This document shows positions 44,092 through 55,784 of a DNA stretch of 64,000 nucleotides, in pieces. Numbering within the stretch: the first letter of the stretch is position 1; each line of letters opens with the position of its first letter. A model generated the notes under the pieces. It worked only from the letters and a program-made list of their open reading frames with translations, had not been told where the DNA came from and did no database searches. The stretch comes from Limnephilus marmoratus (taxonomy: Eukaryota > Arthropoda > Insecta > Trichoptera > Limnephilidae), in assembly GCA_917880885.1 (NCBI GenBank), contig OU862915.1, positions 36,278,676-36,342,675 on the forward strand. The letters run 5' to 3'. Both the position numbers and the translations under genes were made by a program.

Positions 44092-44346
44092 TTTTGTTAT
44101 ATCCCAAAAGGATTAGGCAGCGTTTTCGATGAAAGCTACCAGGCGGTTGGACTTTTTCCGACACTTCTAACGATTATCGTTATGTTTCAACCAATTTACA
44201 CAAATCCTTCACAAATTACATATCTAAACCTTTCTCACGAAACATTCTACCTATTTGTGTTTTTGTGTCTATGTTTTCGAGTTTATCGCGAACAGACAGA
44301 CAGACAGACAGACGACGCGGAGGACTTTAATTTATAATATGTAGAG
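44092..44346 (-). mobile_element. Helitron-related fragment with GACA repeats
   Basis: On the minus strand it begins TCTCTACATATTATAAATTA and AAAGTCCTCCGCGTC, like the mini-Helitron at 42224-42383, followed by a CTGT tandem run (plus 44294-44313). No CTAG end is visible. The text ATATCCCAAAAGGATTAGGC is repeated just outside at 44357, so the fragment is flanked by a short duplication of its own left part. Confidence 0.5.
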
Positions 44347-46432
44347 ATGCATTATTTTGTTATATCCCAAAAGGATTAGGCAGCATTTTCGATGAAATAA
44401 TAAAATTTTAGTATCAACCATGAAAATGTTAATAAAAAACTTTCCGAAACATTTTACTCAAAGCGTTAATTATTTTGAAAGAATTCGATATTTATTTAAT
44501 GCATTTTTACTTTTGAGCTTGGAATTAGTAAGAAAACCTCTACTTCGCTTTTTATGTTGTTTTTATACAGCTTAAAATATTTAGCTCTATAAAAAAAATA
44601 TTTTTGCTGTATAAAAAAAATCCGGCAACCTTGTAATCATACACTTTTGACAATTTTCGGGATTTACACCTAGGTGTACTTATTTTACACAAACTGAAGA
44701 AAAAATTATTTCTCTTTCCAACCATGAAAAATGATATATCTCCGACTTAAAGAAAAAATTTAAAAAAAAAACTTTTATATTGTATCGATGGTCCGGTCGG
44801 ATCCGTCCTTCAGGGGATTTTATGGAACATAATGATTGTGGCTATTTATATTCTTTCGAGTCTTGAAGGCTTTTTATTTAGTGTTTATTGACCATATTTA
44901 TTTATTATTTTATTATATCGATTTGCTATGAGTGTTTCACTAGAACTCCTGTGTTGAAAGCAAGCGCAGTTTATAAAATAATCAGCTTACAGAAATACAA
45001 CTTATAATTATTGTGAAAAGAATAGTGGTCTTTATTCCAGAATGTGGAGAGTAAGTGAATTGAAAATGAAGGTACAATTAACAACACAATATTACGTGGT
45101 TATTAATTAACTCTCCCGCAGCCAACTGGGGCCGAAGGTAGACCCCAAAATAACTATCCTTATATCTACTTAAATACATGAAATATATTTTGAGTATTTT
45201 AGGTATTCCTGCGCAAAGGATTAATACATAATATGCCATTTAAAAAAAATGTGAAAAAATCGTTGATCGCAGGAAAAAATATATTGTCAAATATAGGTAG
45301 GTAATATTCCCTGCAAAAACATAAATAACAAAAAAAATGTATCAAAAAAAGAAAAAGTGTTTTCTTTGGTTTAAAATTTTAGAAAAAAATGGGGTAATCA
45401 GCCGACCCCATGGTTACGGACGTCATGTTTGGCATCTTGGCCTGTCGAGAGTTAACAACACAATATTACGTAATAAATGACCATCATCGTCGTACCATTG
45501 GAAATGCACACTTGTAAGTGGAGGCGCAGTTTATTACACAAAGAGTTTATAACCAAAAAAACAAATCGCAACACAGTGCTAGGTATAAAATAAAAGACGA
45601 TCAACATTGTACCATTGGAAATGCATATTTACAGATTGGTTTTGATAAAATTTTTGATGTTAGATCTGTCTTAGCTGATGATCTCAGAAATGGTATCCGA
45701 TTTATATTAAAAATGAGTTGTATTCTGTCTAATAACCAGTTACAATAATAACACGTAAATATAAAGAGCAATTAATATTGTCTGTAATAACACCAAATAA
45801 CTACACTTATCCTTTAGACTCTCTTATTTTCGGGGGGATTTGTAGTACCTTCGCAAGGAATTACCTACTGCTTTATGACGTTTAAGCCTTAAAAACACTT
45901 CCCACCACAAAACAAACAAACACTAATAAATTATACATTCTAAAATGTATTCCTTCTACTAAATCAAAAAGGATGTTTTCTGGAACACTAGCGCGTGTAA
46001 GGACTAAGGACTGTTGTAGAAATACAAACATTATGTCTTTCATGAACAGGAAAAAGGTTATAAATCGATAATTTCAAATGTTCAGAAGATCCAAAATAAG
46101 CTTTTTTAAATTAAACTTCTTTATCACCGTTGTAATTTGAAACTTTTTTTCTCAGCAAAACATGTAAACATTGTAAACTGTCCATCAACTACAAGAAATC
46201 TAAATTTTCCATATCGTGTGGATTTAAGTTTATCAATTGTGATGACATTTTTTTAAATATTTTACTAATATCAGTTAACGTTATTATTTTGTGACTTTAA
46301 TATTTTGGATAATAAAAAATGTTCTGTTTTGAAAGGAAAAAGGCAAGATATTTTCATTTAATACATTAAATTGTCATTCACCAAGTCATGCACCTGCTTT
46401 TATGCATTTCTACTAGTATTTTTTTACATTAA
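44347..46432. other. Non-coding stretch, nothing firm
   Basis: AT-rich. The string AACAACACAATATTACGT occurs at 45078 and 45453, and ACCATTGGAAATGCA at 45495 and 45611, suggesting an old local duplication. A 76-codon frame at 45518-45748 has no recognised motif. Confidence 0.35.
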
Positions 46433-46805
46433 GGTCCTGAGAAAAATAATTCCCCCAGGGTCCGTGACATCTCTGTGTAGAGGATCTTTTGAGGAAAGGG
46501 AGGAGAGGAAATTCTAGGAAGGAAAAAGGTATGAGGGGGTAGAAATATGAGAATCAGTGAGAGTAGGAGTGATGGACTTAAGAATTCATCCCTCCAAAAG
46601 GTTTCCCTCAAGCAGTATCTCCTGATCCTCACAGCTGGCGGGCAGATGCATACACCGCCAAGACCTGAACAATTCTTACTCCATGAACCCGGGCACTCCT
46701 GCTAAGTCACCGAATGCAGAGAATCTCTTAGGATGACCCATGATGACCTGGCAGAGGTATTAAGCTATCGAATAAATGGTTCCCGCGGGAGCATTACCTA
46801 TCCCG
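46433..46805 (-). repeat. Repeat-B, near full length
   Basis: Plus-strand text runs from GGTCCTGAGAAAAATAATTC through GGAAAGGGAGGAGAGGAAAT, GTGATGGACTTAAGAATTC, CCATGAACCCGGGCACTCC and CTATCGAATAAATGGTTCCC, the reverse of the 57481 copy plus the extra block shared with 23790 and 55785. Confidence 0.7.
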
Positions 46806-47691
46806 CCTCCCAAAATGTGGCAATTATTTTACACCATTATACATTTTAATTAAAATATTTTGTTATTTATTTTTTTCTATCCCAAAAAAAGGTTTGATTG
46901 TTGTGTCGGATTACGATTTTTTGGATCCGTTTAGGGTAGCAACAGTTTTATAACAAATAATTTTAATCTATGCCATTTTGTACTACATTCGTAGGTCTAA
47001 ATACTTATTAACTTAAGGCATTATATACCGGATATTTATTAATTACCAAACGATGCATCAAAAATCGGTTTGGCGACTTTATACTTTTGAACGTTTTCTT
47101 ACCTAATACATTTTCCCCGCCCATTAAAGATGTACGAAGGTCGTAAAAGGCATTACAGGAGATCCTTTCACAGTTGTACGTAATCATAAATTAACATACT
47201 TAAGCAGGACTTCTTAGAACAAGCCCAGATTGTGAATTCTTGTCCCGAAAGGTCGAAAAAAATTATTAACATTACTATTATTTTTTTAAAAGGTCGAAGT
47301 CAAACTCTGACCTTTTGAAAGCTGATAGGATTATTTTCATATTTTGAAAACCGAGAATATTGATTTCGTGATAAAGTTTTGAAGTGTTTTCAATGCCCGA
47401 AAGGTTTTTCAGGGACGATGTGATGAAAGAGAAGTTCAAGGTGACACAAGTAATTAATTTGTTTCTATTTTTTTATTTTAATATGATCTTTCCTCCAAAA
47501 TTTATTTTTCAACCACTATCATCAAAAGATTTTAAATTTTGTAACGGTGTTGTTGCGAAAGTTGACGGCATCCGTGATTAAGCAGTTAAAACTCTCGACT
47601 ACGAATCTGGTCTAGTTGCAGAATCGAACCAGTAAAACAAATAAAAACATTGACGGCATAGATACGTTTTAAGATTTTCACGAACCAAAAG
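46806..47691. other. Non-coding stretch; weak tRNA-like patch at 47585-47630
   Basis: The patch contains CTCTCGACTACGAATCTGG and GCAGAATCGAACCAG, reminiscent of a decayed tRNA-derived SINE head. Nothing else seen. Confidence 0.3.
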
Positions 47692-47925
47692 TATTTTCGT
47701 AATTTGTTTTTGGGGGGTTATGCCGTGTTACCTCCTTCTTTAGCCAACGTTTCGGACAGCGTTTCAGTGTCCATCATCAGAGCAGAGTCGGCAGATCCGG
47801 TAGATGTGATCGGATCACACCGGATCTGCCCTGATGATGGACACTGCAACGCTGTCGGAAACGTTGGCTAAAGAAGGCAGTAGCGCAACACGGCATAAAA
47901 CCCCAAAAACAAATAACGAAAATTG
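47692..47925. repeat. Long foldback hairpin, Penelope-terminus type
   Basis: The two arms are near-perfect inverted copies over about 100 bp each, from TTTTCGTAATTTGTTTTTGG inward to GGCAGATCCGGT and its mirror ACCGGATCTGCC around a short centre. Each arm has CTGATGATGGACACTG with GAAACG, a hammerhead-like core read outward: on the plus strand at about 47843, on the minus in the left arm. The wording is shared with 49478-49597. Confidence 0.7.
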
Positions 47926-48029
47926 GCGGCATACTTAAAAATCGTTCATACTATCGTGGTGAAAAACCGCTATGTGTTCAGAATAGAAACTTTACTTGAT
48001 ATGATAAAATTCGGTTCGGTGATAAAACT

Positions 48030-48172
48030 TGATTTACCGAGTTTCCAAATCTCTTTTGCTTTTCCGTTCACTTCAGCCTGAAAACATCCCCAAATTGGGT
48101 ATGCTATGGTCCGGTTGACTCCGGTCAGTTGGGGCAGTTGGAACTCTTGCGCGGTATTCATAATAAATGAAA
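48030..48172 (+). repeat. SINE-A 3' fragment
   Basis: CATCCCCAAATTGGGTATGC, TCAGTTGGGGCAGTTGGAAC and the end TGCGCGGTATTCATAATAAA are diagnostic. Confidence 0.65.
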
Positions 48173-48634
48173 ATCATGTTGAAGTCCTCAGTCGACCTAA
48201 CTACTATTTTTCGGCATGCAATGTCATATTCATTTCGAAACACCCATAAAATAGTCAAGAAATAAGACGAAACGCAATATTTCTCAATTTATTGGTCAAT
48301 AAGATTGAACGTCCGCCGATGAACTGTCGTACTGTTTATTTGTTGGTTAGTAAATCTAGTCTCTTTAACTTGTTATTCTAACTTCCGATTCACATATTGA
48401 AGATGAATTTGAATACCGATATCCATTCACCGAAAGAAAAAACCCTTCGTTGTCCTTTTAAAATATTGTTCTAACTCAAATTCTTATTTATTTAAGATTT
48501 AGTTCAACCTCTTCTCATACGTAGTATTTACAGAATTCAACAGTTGAAAACATGAGATATCTTACGAATTTCAACAATTTGTGCTGTCAGATGGTTCCAC
48601 CAAATATTGTTTTAATTAATGTTAGATTTAATCC

Positions 48635-48722
48635 AACATAACCCCAAGTAGGGATATAATGATCTCACTGGCTCTAAACGGGAGCAGTTGGGACTGTTAT
48701 GCGGTATTCAGATAAAAAAATA
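48635..48722 (+). repeat. SINE-A 3' fragment
   Basis: CATAACCCCAAGTAGGGATA, ACGGGAGCAGTTGGGACTGT and TATGCGGTATTCAGATAAAA. Confidence 0.7.
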
Positions 48723-49161
48723 TATAAAAAAGGCAATTTAAAAAAGTTATAATAATACTGCCGAGCGATTCTCTGTGTTTTGTGCGATCGTGATCGTGAT
48801 TCTTTGGCTGTTTTTTTACTTTTTCTATGGGCCGATGTCAAAATTTCAGCTGTAAGCTGTCACGTATTTTAGTTTAGATCATTTTAAACACGAATTCATG
48901 CGCAAGTATGCGTGATTATTTATTCATTTAACAGCATTAGAAAATCACACAAATCTGACAGGAGATCTCGCCCGAGATCTATCTCGATCTCACAAAAATA
49001 GAGAATCGCTCTGCTGGTTTTAAAAAAAAATACGGTAAAATAAAAATAATAATAATTTTACAAAGGCTTAGGACTCGAAAAGCTTTTTGTAATTATTGTC
49101 TTCGGGCAGTTGGTATAATTATTGTGCCTTACTCACATAAAAATAAATATGTACTACTCAC

Positions 49162-49375
49162 CATGCACTCGTAGTTCTATCAAGATAGAAGCTGGTGGAT
49201 GTGTGGCAAGTTGGCACTCGTACGTTCCTCGGTCAGCACGCTGCACGCGTCGCACGACCAGTGGCCACGCGGACGGCACGTGGCGCGCGTGCTGTACAAT
49301 GAAGCGCGCGTCGTGCGAGTAGGTGCTCCCCCCCACGGTCAGCAGATGGTAGTCGCGCTTGCGGATCCATGACAC
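49162..49375 (-). CDS. dpr-family exon: C-terminal half of first immunoglobulin domain
   Basis: A 214-bp minus-strand exon, GC-rich against its surroundings, from acceptor TTTTGATTTGCAG to donor GTGAGT (from 49161). It reads VSWIRKRDYHLLTVGGSTYS, HDARFIVQHARHV, then RRVQRADRGTYECQLATHPP and ASILIELRVH. VSWIRKRD..LLTVG and GTYECQ.STHPP are the signature of dpr proteins. W is the core Ig tryptophan and C the second half of the disulphide. The substituted stretch HVPSAWPLVV keeps the usual W. The last codon is split and completed as Asp by the exon at 21951-22062. The first Ig Cys and the signal peptide must be encoded further right, outside the window or undetected in 49.4-64 kb. Confidence 0.88.
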
Positions 49376-49477
49376 CTGCAAATCAAAAATATAATAATTC
49401 GTACGTTTCAACTCATCTCATCTTCGGCGCAATATCTTATTCGGTACCATTAATTAAGCAACAAAAAAAAAAACATT

Positions 49478-49597
49478 TATTTTTTGGGTATTATGCCGCG
49501 TTGCGCTACCTACTTCTTAAGCCAAATTTTCGGACAGTTCATCAGGATGATGGACGGATGAAGGAGGTAGCGCAACACGGCGTAGTACCCCAACAAT
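49478..49597. repeat. Foldback hairpin, shorter relative of 47692-47925
   Basis: TTTTTTGGGTATTATGCCGC and AGCGCAACACGGCGTAGTAC bracket CTACTTCTTAAGCCAAATTT, CGGACAG and ATGATGGACGGATGAAGGAG. The centre of the palindrome is deleted. It lies in the dpr intron about 100 bp upstream of the Ig1 exon. Confidence 0.65.
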
Positions 49598-49636
49598 ATT
49601 TTACAATAATACTTTTGGCGTGAAAACCTAAGATCT

Positions 49637-49980
49637 TTTTTTATTTATATATAAATACCGCAAAAGAGTCCCAACTGCTCCCGTCTGAAGCCAGTGAGAC
49701 TATGGCATCCCCAATTGGAGTATATTGTGAGGCTGGAGGTAGTGGGGAGGTGAAAGAGATAAGGAAGAGGAAGGTAGGGATATACCTGGCTATTCAGATC
49801 TGGTCACCAAACACGCTAATGCCATGCTGGAACGTGCCGCAAATATACTATAGATTATTTTAAATGAATAAATTGTGAAATAACACAAATTAATCAAATA
49901 AATTTTATTTGCCACGCCGGGATTCGATCCCGCGACCTTCGGTGTGCGAGTCAAGAGCCTTACCGCTGGACTACGCCGGT
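49637..49980 (-). repeat. SINE-A, full length
   Basis: On the minus strand it starts with the tRNA-like head (CCGGCGTAGTCCAGCGGTAA, GTCGCGGGATCGAATCCC) and contains the whole body. It ends with TTTTGCGGTATTTATATATA. With 22256 and 24975 it defines the family consensus. Confidence 0.82.
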
Positions 49981-50489
49981 CGTCAAATCTGGTTCATGCA
50001 TCTTATCTGGTTTTAACTAAATTCATAAATAATTCGTCTTCGGGGTTTAGTTAGTTTTGGAACGCCGAAACAGTTGGCACCATATTAAATTATAAACCTA
50101 ATTTTTACACAAAATTTGTCCCTTTTCAAAAAGCGCAATTAGCTAATTTCAGCCAATAAGAGCGAATTTTCATATCTTTCACTTTATTTTCTGGTATCAT
50201 ACTCGTAAATGAAGAAAATAATCATATCACACATCCTAAACTAAATAATCTTTATCAATTATGTAATTAAGCTTGAGTAGCCATTCAATAGAATGTGGCA
50301 AGTTATTTTATGATTCCGAAAAAATAATCGTTCAAAATTACTAAAAGTTGACATGGACATCCCTTTTGTGCAAAATACATACTTTGTTTAATGTGTTTTC
50401 TTATTTTATTTTATGGAAATCAGCAGTTTACAATTGGTTTAATTTATAATTGGATTTATTTACCTAACTGAGAAGCCAATTATAGATTT

Positions 50490-51480
50490 CCTCGTTATAC
50501 TTTATTTTATTTTATTATTTATTAGTGAAAAATCAATAGATATTTTCATTTACAATAATAACATTAATAATAAATATTTAAGATACCCGCAATCGAATAG
50601 ACCAGATCATACTAATGATATTAGGATTAAATTTCAAACTAGGATGAGAAAAATTTTAAAATTCAATCAGTCTGCTAAGAAATTAGTAAAAGCAATAAAT
50701 ACTTGGGCAATACCTCTATTAACGTATTCATTTGGCATAATTAAATGGTCCAATACAGATTTAGATAGCTTAGAATGATTAATTAGAACTATGTTAATAA
50801 TGTTTAATTGCCATCATCCAAATTCAGCTATAGAACGAATTAATTTACCTAGAAAATCAGGAGGTAGAGGTGTGGTCAAAATAACATCTTTGAAACACAG
50901 TCAGGTAGAAATGCGTAGAAATTTTTTCCATAGGAGAGCTAATGAAATGCACAATATAATTTGCAAGACAGATAGAAATATTACACCTTAAAATTTATAT
51001 GACGAGAATGCCAACATTCTTATAAATACTAACCAGGAATTATTAGTTCCTGGTCAAATAAAATTATTCATGCAAAACACTTCAATTATCTCAACCAAAC
51101 GTATGTTGACAAACTTTCGTCAAACAAATGGTTGAGTATTGGAGAGTTGAGCGCAGAAATAGAAGGATTTATGCTTGCCATTCAAGATAGTCATTAATAT
51201 TAAAATTATAGGAAGCACATAATCAAAGATATAAATCAAATTGATGATTTATGTAGAAAATGCTTAGCTTTTCCGGATACTATGGAACATATTATATCGG
51301 GATGTTCTGTATTAGCGCCGTCCGAGTCTACATTTAGGAACAATCAGGTTTTAAAAATAATTCACCAAAGTTTTAAAATTTTACCTCTTAACATAACTCC
51401 TTTGTGGACTTCGCTTCTTTCCAAAACTTTTTTATTAAAAAAATACAATTTCCCAATGAGCTCGTTCTGTAAAAGCAGCG
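50490..51480 (+). mobile_element. LINE fragment L4-type
   Basis: Across a few stops it gives AINTWAIPLLTYSFGIIKWS, AIERINLPRKSGGRGVVKI, HSQVEMRRNFFHRRANEM, then CRKCLAFPDTMEHIISGCSV and LAPSESTFRNNQVLKIIHQ. These belong to the region after the reverse transcriptase of a non-LTR family, with the CxxC...HxxxxC cluster. The last part overlaps in sequence with 5096-5160. Confidence 0.78.
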
Positions 51481-51829
51481 CGGGTCGGTGAACTGACAGA
51501 GAAAGGCGTATTTCCATAGAACCTTCGTATTTGAAAGCCTTTAAAATAACATGAAACTCTGCTATTTGATTAATAATTCACAAAATACGGCGAAAAATTG
51601 TGTTTTTAAATCCACGCAGGAAAATGTGAAGATTTCGGTGTTTTCATTACTTATTTTCACGGGTTCTTATTGAAGTAGAGGAGTGTTTGGTGGACCAGTG
51701 ATGAGTATAATCGGGAATCATAATATTGTTTATGGAAATTTTACATTGTTTTAATAATTTAATCTTGTAATTAATCAAAGATTAATCAAATGAAAACAAA
51801 TAACTTTGTAATATAAATGTACACTATGT

Positions 51830-51930
51830 AATCAATACTATCATCATGTTTCGAAAACCAAGTTTTCTTCATCAGAATAATCTCATCCTGATAAAGAAAA
51901 CTTAGTTTTCGAAATGTGTTGATAATGTTG
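51830..51930. repeat. Palindrome with hammerhead-like cores on both strands
   Basis: The left arm (TCATCATGTTTCGAAAACCA, AGTTTTCTTCATCAG) and right arm (CTGATAAAGAAAACTTAGTT, TTCGAAATGTGTTGATAATG) are inverted copies. On the minus strand CTGATGA (51875-51869), a 6-bp stem GAAAAC..GTTTTC and GAAA (51852-51849) form an exact CUGANGA-stem-GAAA core. The plus-strand core has CTGATAA, which breaks an invariant G. Confidence 0.5.
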
Positions 51931-52089
51931 ATTATATAGTGGTTTTAACAAAATTTTAGTTTTCATTTATTTAAAAATGTGCCACAAATTGCAAAGTTTG
52001 AAGAAGCAAAGAGTAAATTTCTGAATCATTACATGAAATTTTGAAGTCCATTGAAAAATTGAATTCTCTTGTTCACTTGACATATTTTA

Positions 52090-52470
52090 TACGGGAATAC
52101 CCTACAAACTGCCCAACTGCCCGATGCCAGTGGAATTATGGTATTCCCATAAAAGGGAATTTGGAAGGCTGAACGTGGCATGTGTGCATGTGTCATAGTG
52201 GCTAGTGTGAATACCGCACTAGAGTCCCAACTGCTTCCAACCTCCCGGAACCAGTGAGGCTATAATATCCCCAACTAGGGTATGTCCTGAGACTATAGGT
52301 TACAGGTAATGGGGAGAGGAAAGAGATGGTGGCTATGGAGACCGTGGTCGAGGGGGTAGGGCTCGAAGGTGGCGAAGGAGAAAGTTGGTAATACTGGCTA
52401 TTCAAATCTCGTCATTAAACTTAAGCCATTTCGAGCAACGTTCCCTTTCTGAGTGATAGTATTTCACGAG
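52090..52470 (-). repeat. SINE-A copies, one fragment and one longer piece
   Basis: The longer piece (52208-52470) reads AATACCGCACTAGAGTCCCA, CCAGTGAGGCTATAATATCC, the purine body and CTGGCTATTCAAATCTCGTC on the plus strand. A short weaker match (GCCCAACTGCCCGATGCCAG) lies at 52090-52190. A frame on the minus strand is not a gene. Confidence 0.6.
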
Positions 52471-52587
52471 AGAGATATCAAAGATATTGAAATATAAGAG
52501 ATATATTTTTCAATACTATAATGGCCGCCCGACTGTCGGCGGACTACAGTCTGATGGTGCTAGTTTGAATAAGGAATTTAATTGTTT

Positions 52588-53000
52588 TTTTAAGGTGTGC
52601 AGGTTAGTTAACAATATATTTTGAATACGTAAAGAATTCGTTCATTAAAGGTGAACGTCCATATGACCGCGCCGGCCGCAACGCACGCACGGCACGCAAC
52701 GGATTTTTCTATATCTTCATATAGAAAAATCCGTTGCCCGTACCGACCGCCAGTGTTCGCCGATAGTGGACGCAGTGCTGTAATAATTTATATAAAGATA
52801 TAGAAAAATCCGTTGCGTGCCGTGCGTGCGTTGCGGCCGGCGCGGCACGGACAGATAGACGCTCACCTTAAGTTGATTTTTTGAAGGTGTGCAGTAGTAT
52901 TGGTTAACAATATGGTTTGAATAGGAAAAAAATTCCTTTGATTTTTTAAAGGTGTACAGCAGTATTGGTTAACAATATCGGTGACACTAGGAAGCACAGT
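52588..53000. repeat. Minisatellite with ~62-bp unit, interrupted by a MITE
   Basis: Copies of AAGGTGTGCAG..TTAACAATAT occur at about 52593, 52884 and 52946. The latter two are 62 bp apart and share GTATTGGTTAACAATAT. The first is separated from the others by the insertion at 52649-52868. Confidence 0.65.
52649..52868. mobile_element. MITE with ~70-bp GC-rich inverted ends (TAA target)
   Basis: The arms match from AGGTGA inward through CCGCAACGCACGCACGGCAC and GCAACGGATTTTTCTATATC. TAA lies on both sides (52646-52648 and 52869-52871), a 3-bp duplication of the PIF/Harbinger type. Its 220 bp stand out as CpG-rich. A third copy of the inner arm text occurs in the left half (TATAGAAAAATCCGTTGC, 52722), so the inside has its own small palindrome. 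Confidence 0.75.
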
Positions 53001-54440
53001 CTACCTAGTTTTGTTTAGTCTAACTGTCGATAGCACATCTCTTATATGAAATCTACCGTTCCAGAAAGTGAAGTAAAAAGATTACGTACTTTTTCAGGTG
53101 ATGGTAATTCGTTTCCGATGTTTGTAGAATTATGTCCTCACAGACGTTTTGGAGAAACGATTAACTCTAATAGTGTTCATAAAATACTGTGATCGTTACT
53201 GATATCGATTTATATTTGAAACCTTCTCGATAACAAGAAAAAATTGCAGATGTTAATTTTTTTTTAATTTCCAATTTTTAATACAGCAATTCATAGAATA
53301 TTATTTCGTACGGGGTAATAACATCAAAAGCATTCCTGAAAAAAGTACCTGACAAACAAAATGATTCTGCTGATTTTTCACAACGATTTACGATAGCTAA
53401 GCGAACTCTTAAAAGGCGAAAATTTGTCGCAATAAAATATATCCTGGCTTAATTTGAAATGATTTTCAGAAACTGAAAAAGTTTATTTTTTGGGAAAAAG
53501 AGAAAATTCAATCTGCGTGGGATAACTAAGCTGTGATATAATGAGCTTCTCAGAAGTGAACTGTGATATAAAATAAAATTGATTTAAATGAACAGAATTC
53601 TGAAAAACATTTTGTACTCTTCAATAAAAAAAAAATATTTATTTAAATGTCCCGTTTTACCAATTTTTCAACAAAAACGTAAAAAAAGAGTAGGTAAGAG
53701 ATAGGTAAAGTCTGAGTGAGGGGTTGAGTTGGGTCGCTGTTAGGTTTACTCGGTTGAGTGACCAGTTAATTTTTAAAAGAAAAATCCTCTTATTTAAAAG
53801 AAAAATACAAGTTCTAAAAGACGCACTTATTTTCCTAGAAATATTTTAAAGACGCAGAACGAAAGAGAAAATAACAACCGAGAAAAATTACACATTTAAC
53901 TAATGTTTTTATTTATTGTCCTTTGCAGCAATTCGAAATTCTGCTATCGATAATAAAACACGAAATAAAAACATGAGAAAATGATACTCGGCTTCATATA
54001 ATTTCATTTATTAATTTTTCTAAGTGGCATTATTTTTTTAAAAATATTATACGCGAAAAACAGATTTAACGAAACTAGTGCTTGTATTTGAAAATAAGTG
54101 CTCATTAATATTAAAAGAAAAAACGTATGTACAATGATAACAACGTACATTAAAAGAACAAATTTAAACAAAAATGTTTAAACGAGGTAACGGCGCATAT
54201 GTGGAGACAATATAACTTTCGTTTTCCGTTCGTTGGTTCCTAGCGTTAATCCTTGTACCTTTTTCTAATTTATTTCCTACCTATAATTACTTTTATTTAA
54301 AAATAGGTGATAATATTCAGTAGGAAATTAAAAGTTATGCTGTCAACTCCTTGCTGTGGGTATGATTTGCGTAGCCCTGTTGTTCGACCATGTCAAAACC
54401 GATAAAAAGCCATCATAAGCTCGCGAATGTGTGGTGGTGT
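53001..54440. other. Non-coding stretch, nothing recognised
   Basis: AT-rich with long A/T runs and no supported feature. Confidence 0.4.
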
Positions 54441-54442
54441 TG

Positions 54443-55030
54443 TGTAGTGTAGTGTAGTGTAGTGTAGTGTAGTGTAGTGTAGTGTAGTGTAGTGTAGTGT
54501 AGTGTAGTGTAGTGTAGTGTAGTGTAGTGTAGTGTAGTGTAGTGTAGTGTAGTGTAGTGTAGTGTAGTGCAGTGCAGTGCAGTGCAGTGCAGTGCAGTGC
54601 AGTGCAGTGCAGTGCAGTGCAGTGCAGTGCAGTGCAGTGCAGTGCAGTGCAGTGCAGTGCAGTGCAGTGCAGTGCAGTGCAGTGCAGTGCAGTGCAGTGC
54701 AGTGCAGTGCAGTGCAGTGCAGTGCAGTGCAGTGCAGTGCAGTGCAGTGCAGTGCAGTGCAGTGCAGTGCAGTGCAGTGCAGTGCAGTGCAGTGCAGTGC
54801 AGTGCAGTGCAGTGCAGTGCAGTGCAGTGCAGTGCAGTGCAGTGCAGTGTAGTGTAGTGTAGTGTAGTGTAGTGTAGTGTAGTGTAGTGTAGTGTAGTGT
54901 AGTGTAGTGTAGTGTAGTGTAGTGTAGTGTAGTGTAGTGTAGTGTAGTGTAGTGTAGTGTAGTGTAGTGTAGTGTGGTGCAGTGTAGTGTAGTGTAGTGT
55001 AGTGTAATATAGTGTAGTGTAGTGTAGTGG
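54443..55030. repeat. Pentanucleotide satellite (AGTGT)n with a central (AGTGC)n block
   Basis: About 24 units of AGTGT are followed by 56 units of AGTGC (54566-54845) and about 36 more AGTGT units that become irregular after 54970. The block edges are sharp: no mixed units are seen at either junction. The unit has no stop in any frame, which explains the long apparent frames on both strands; none is a gene. Confidence 0.97.
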
Positions 55031-55784
55031 AATGGGATGAACCAGCGAAATTCATGTTAAACGAAGGAAGAAATAAGGTTATTCGGCCTCCACGACTCTT
55101 CCCCATTCTTTCCGCTTTCGAAGACCGTTGCTTGTTAAAAATCATATATTTGTGGATAACGGTGACAAGTAACAGAGACAATGAAGGATTTTTTGGATTA
55201 GCACTGTCTCTACTATGTAGACAGAAATACGTCACATCACTGTAGGAAGAAGATGGGAAGAGGGGATACGGAAGTACTTCGCTTTTCAGTTCTTGTGGCC
55301 TGAAGTAATAATGTTACAGAGCAATATTTCTAATCAGAACTATGTTCTTTAACCAGGTATAAAATACAAAAACACAATAATACAGCACATTTTTTATCAG
55401 TGTACATAACGCATTTTCTTTCATTTTGTTAGTGTTCCCTTTTTACCATCCATAATTATGAAAATGCAACCAAGCGACAGTCGAGTTGATTGAACGGGTT
55501 GGAAATTGAGTAGGAACCTACCGATTCTGTTGGGACTTTGGAGAATTGGATATGGTAAGCAAACATTGTTTCCACGTGGAAACTTAGTTTGTTTTACATT
55601 TTTTCCCGGAAACCAATTTAAATAACGAACCTGGAAACAAAAAGGGAACAATCGCAGAGAATCGACTGAGTAGGCTTTTCATACATTAGTTTTGTATTTC
55701 AAATCTAATATTCTATTAAACACAATTTATTTTTTTAATCACACGGTGTATAACAGATGTCTTATGTTTTGTATATAAACACCA
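55031..55784. other. Non-coding stretch, nothing recognised
   Basis: Short frames only. No supported feature. Confidence 0.4.

Noticed and set aside
54393..55235. A 280-codon minus-strand frame and three 90-96-codon plus-strand frames
   Set aside because: They are translations of the AGTGT/AGTGC satellite, which has no stop codons in any frame. The products are pure five-residue repeats.
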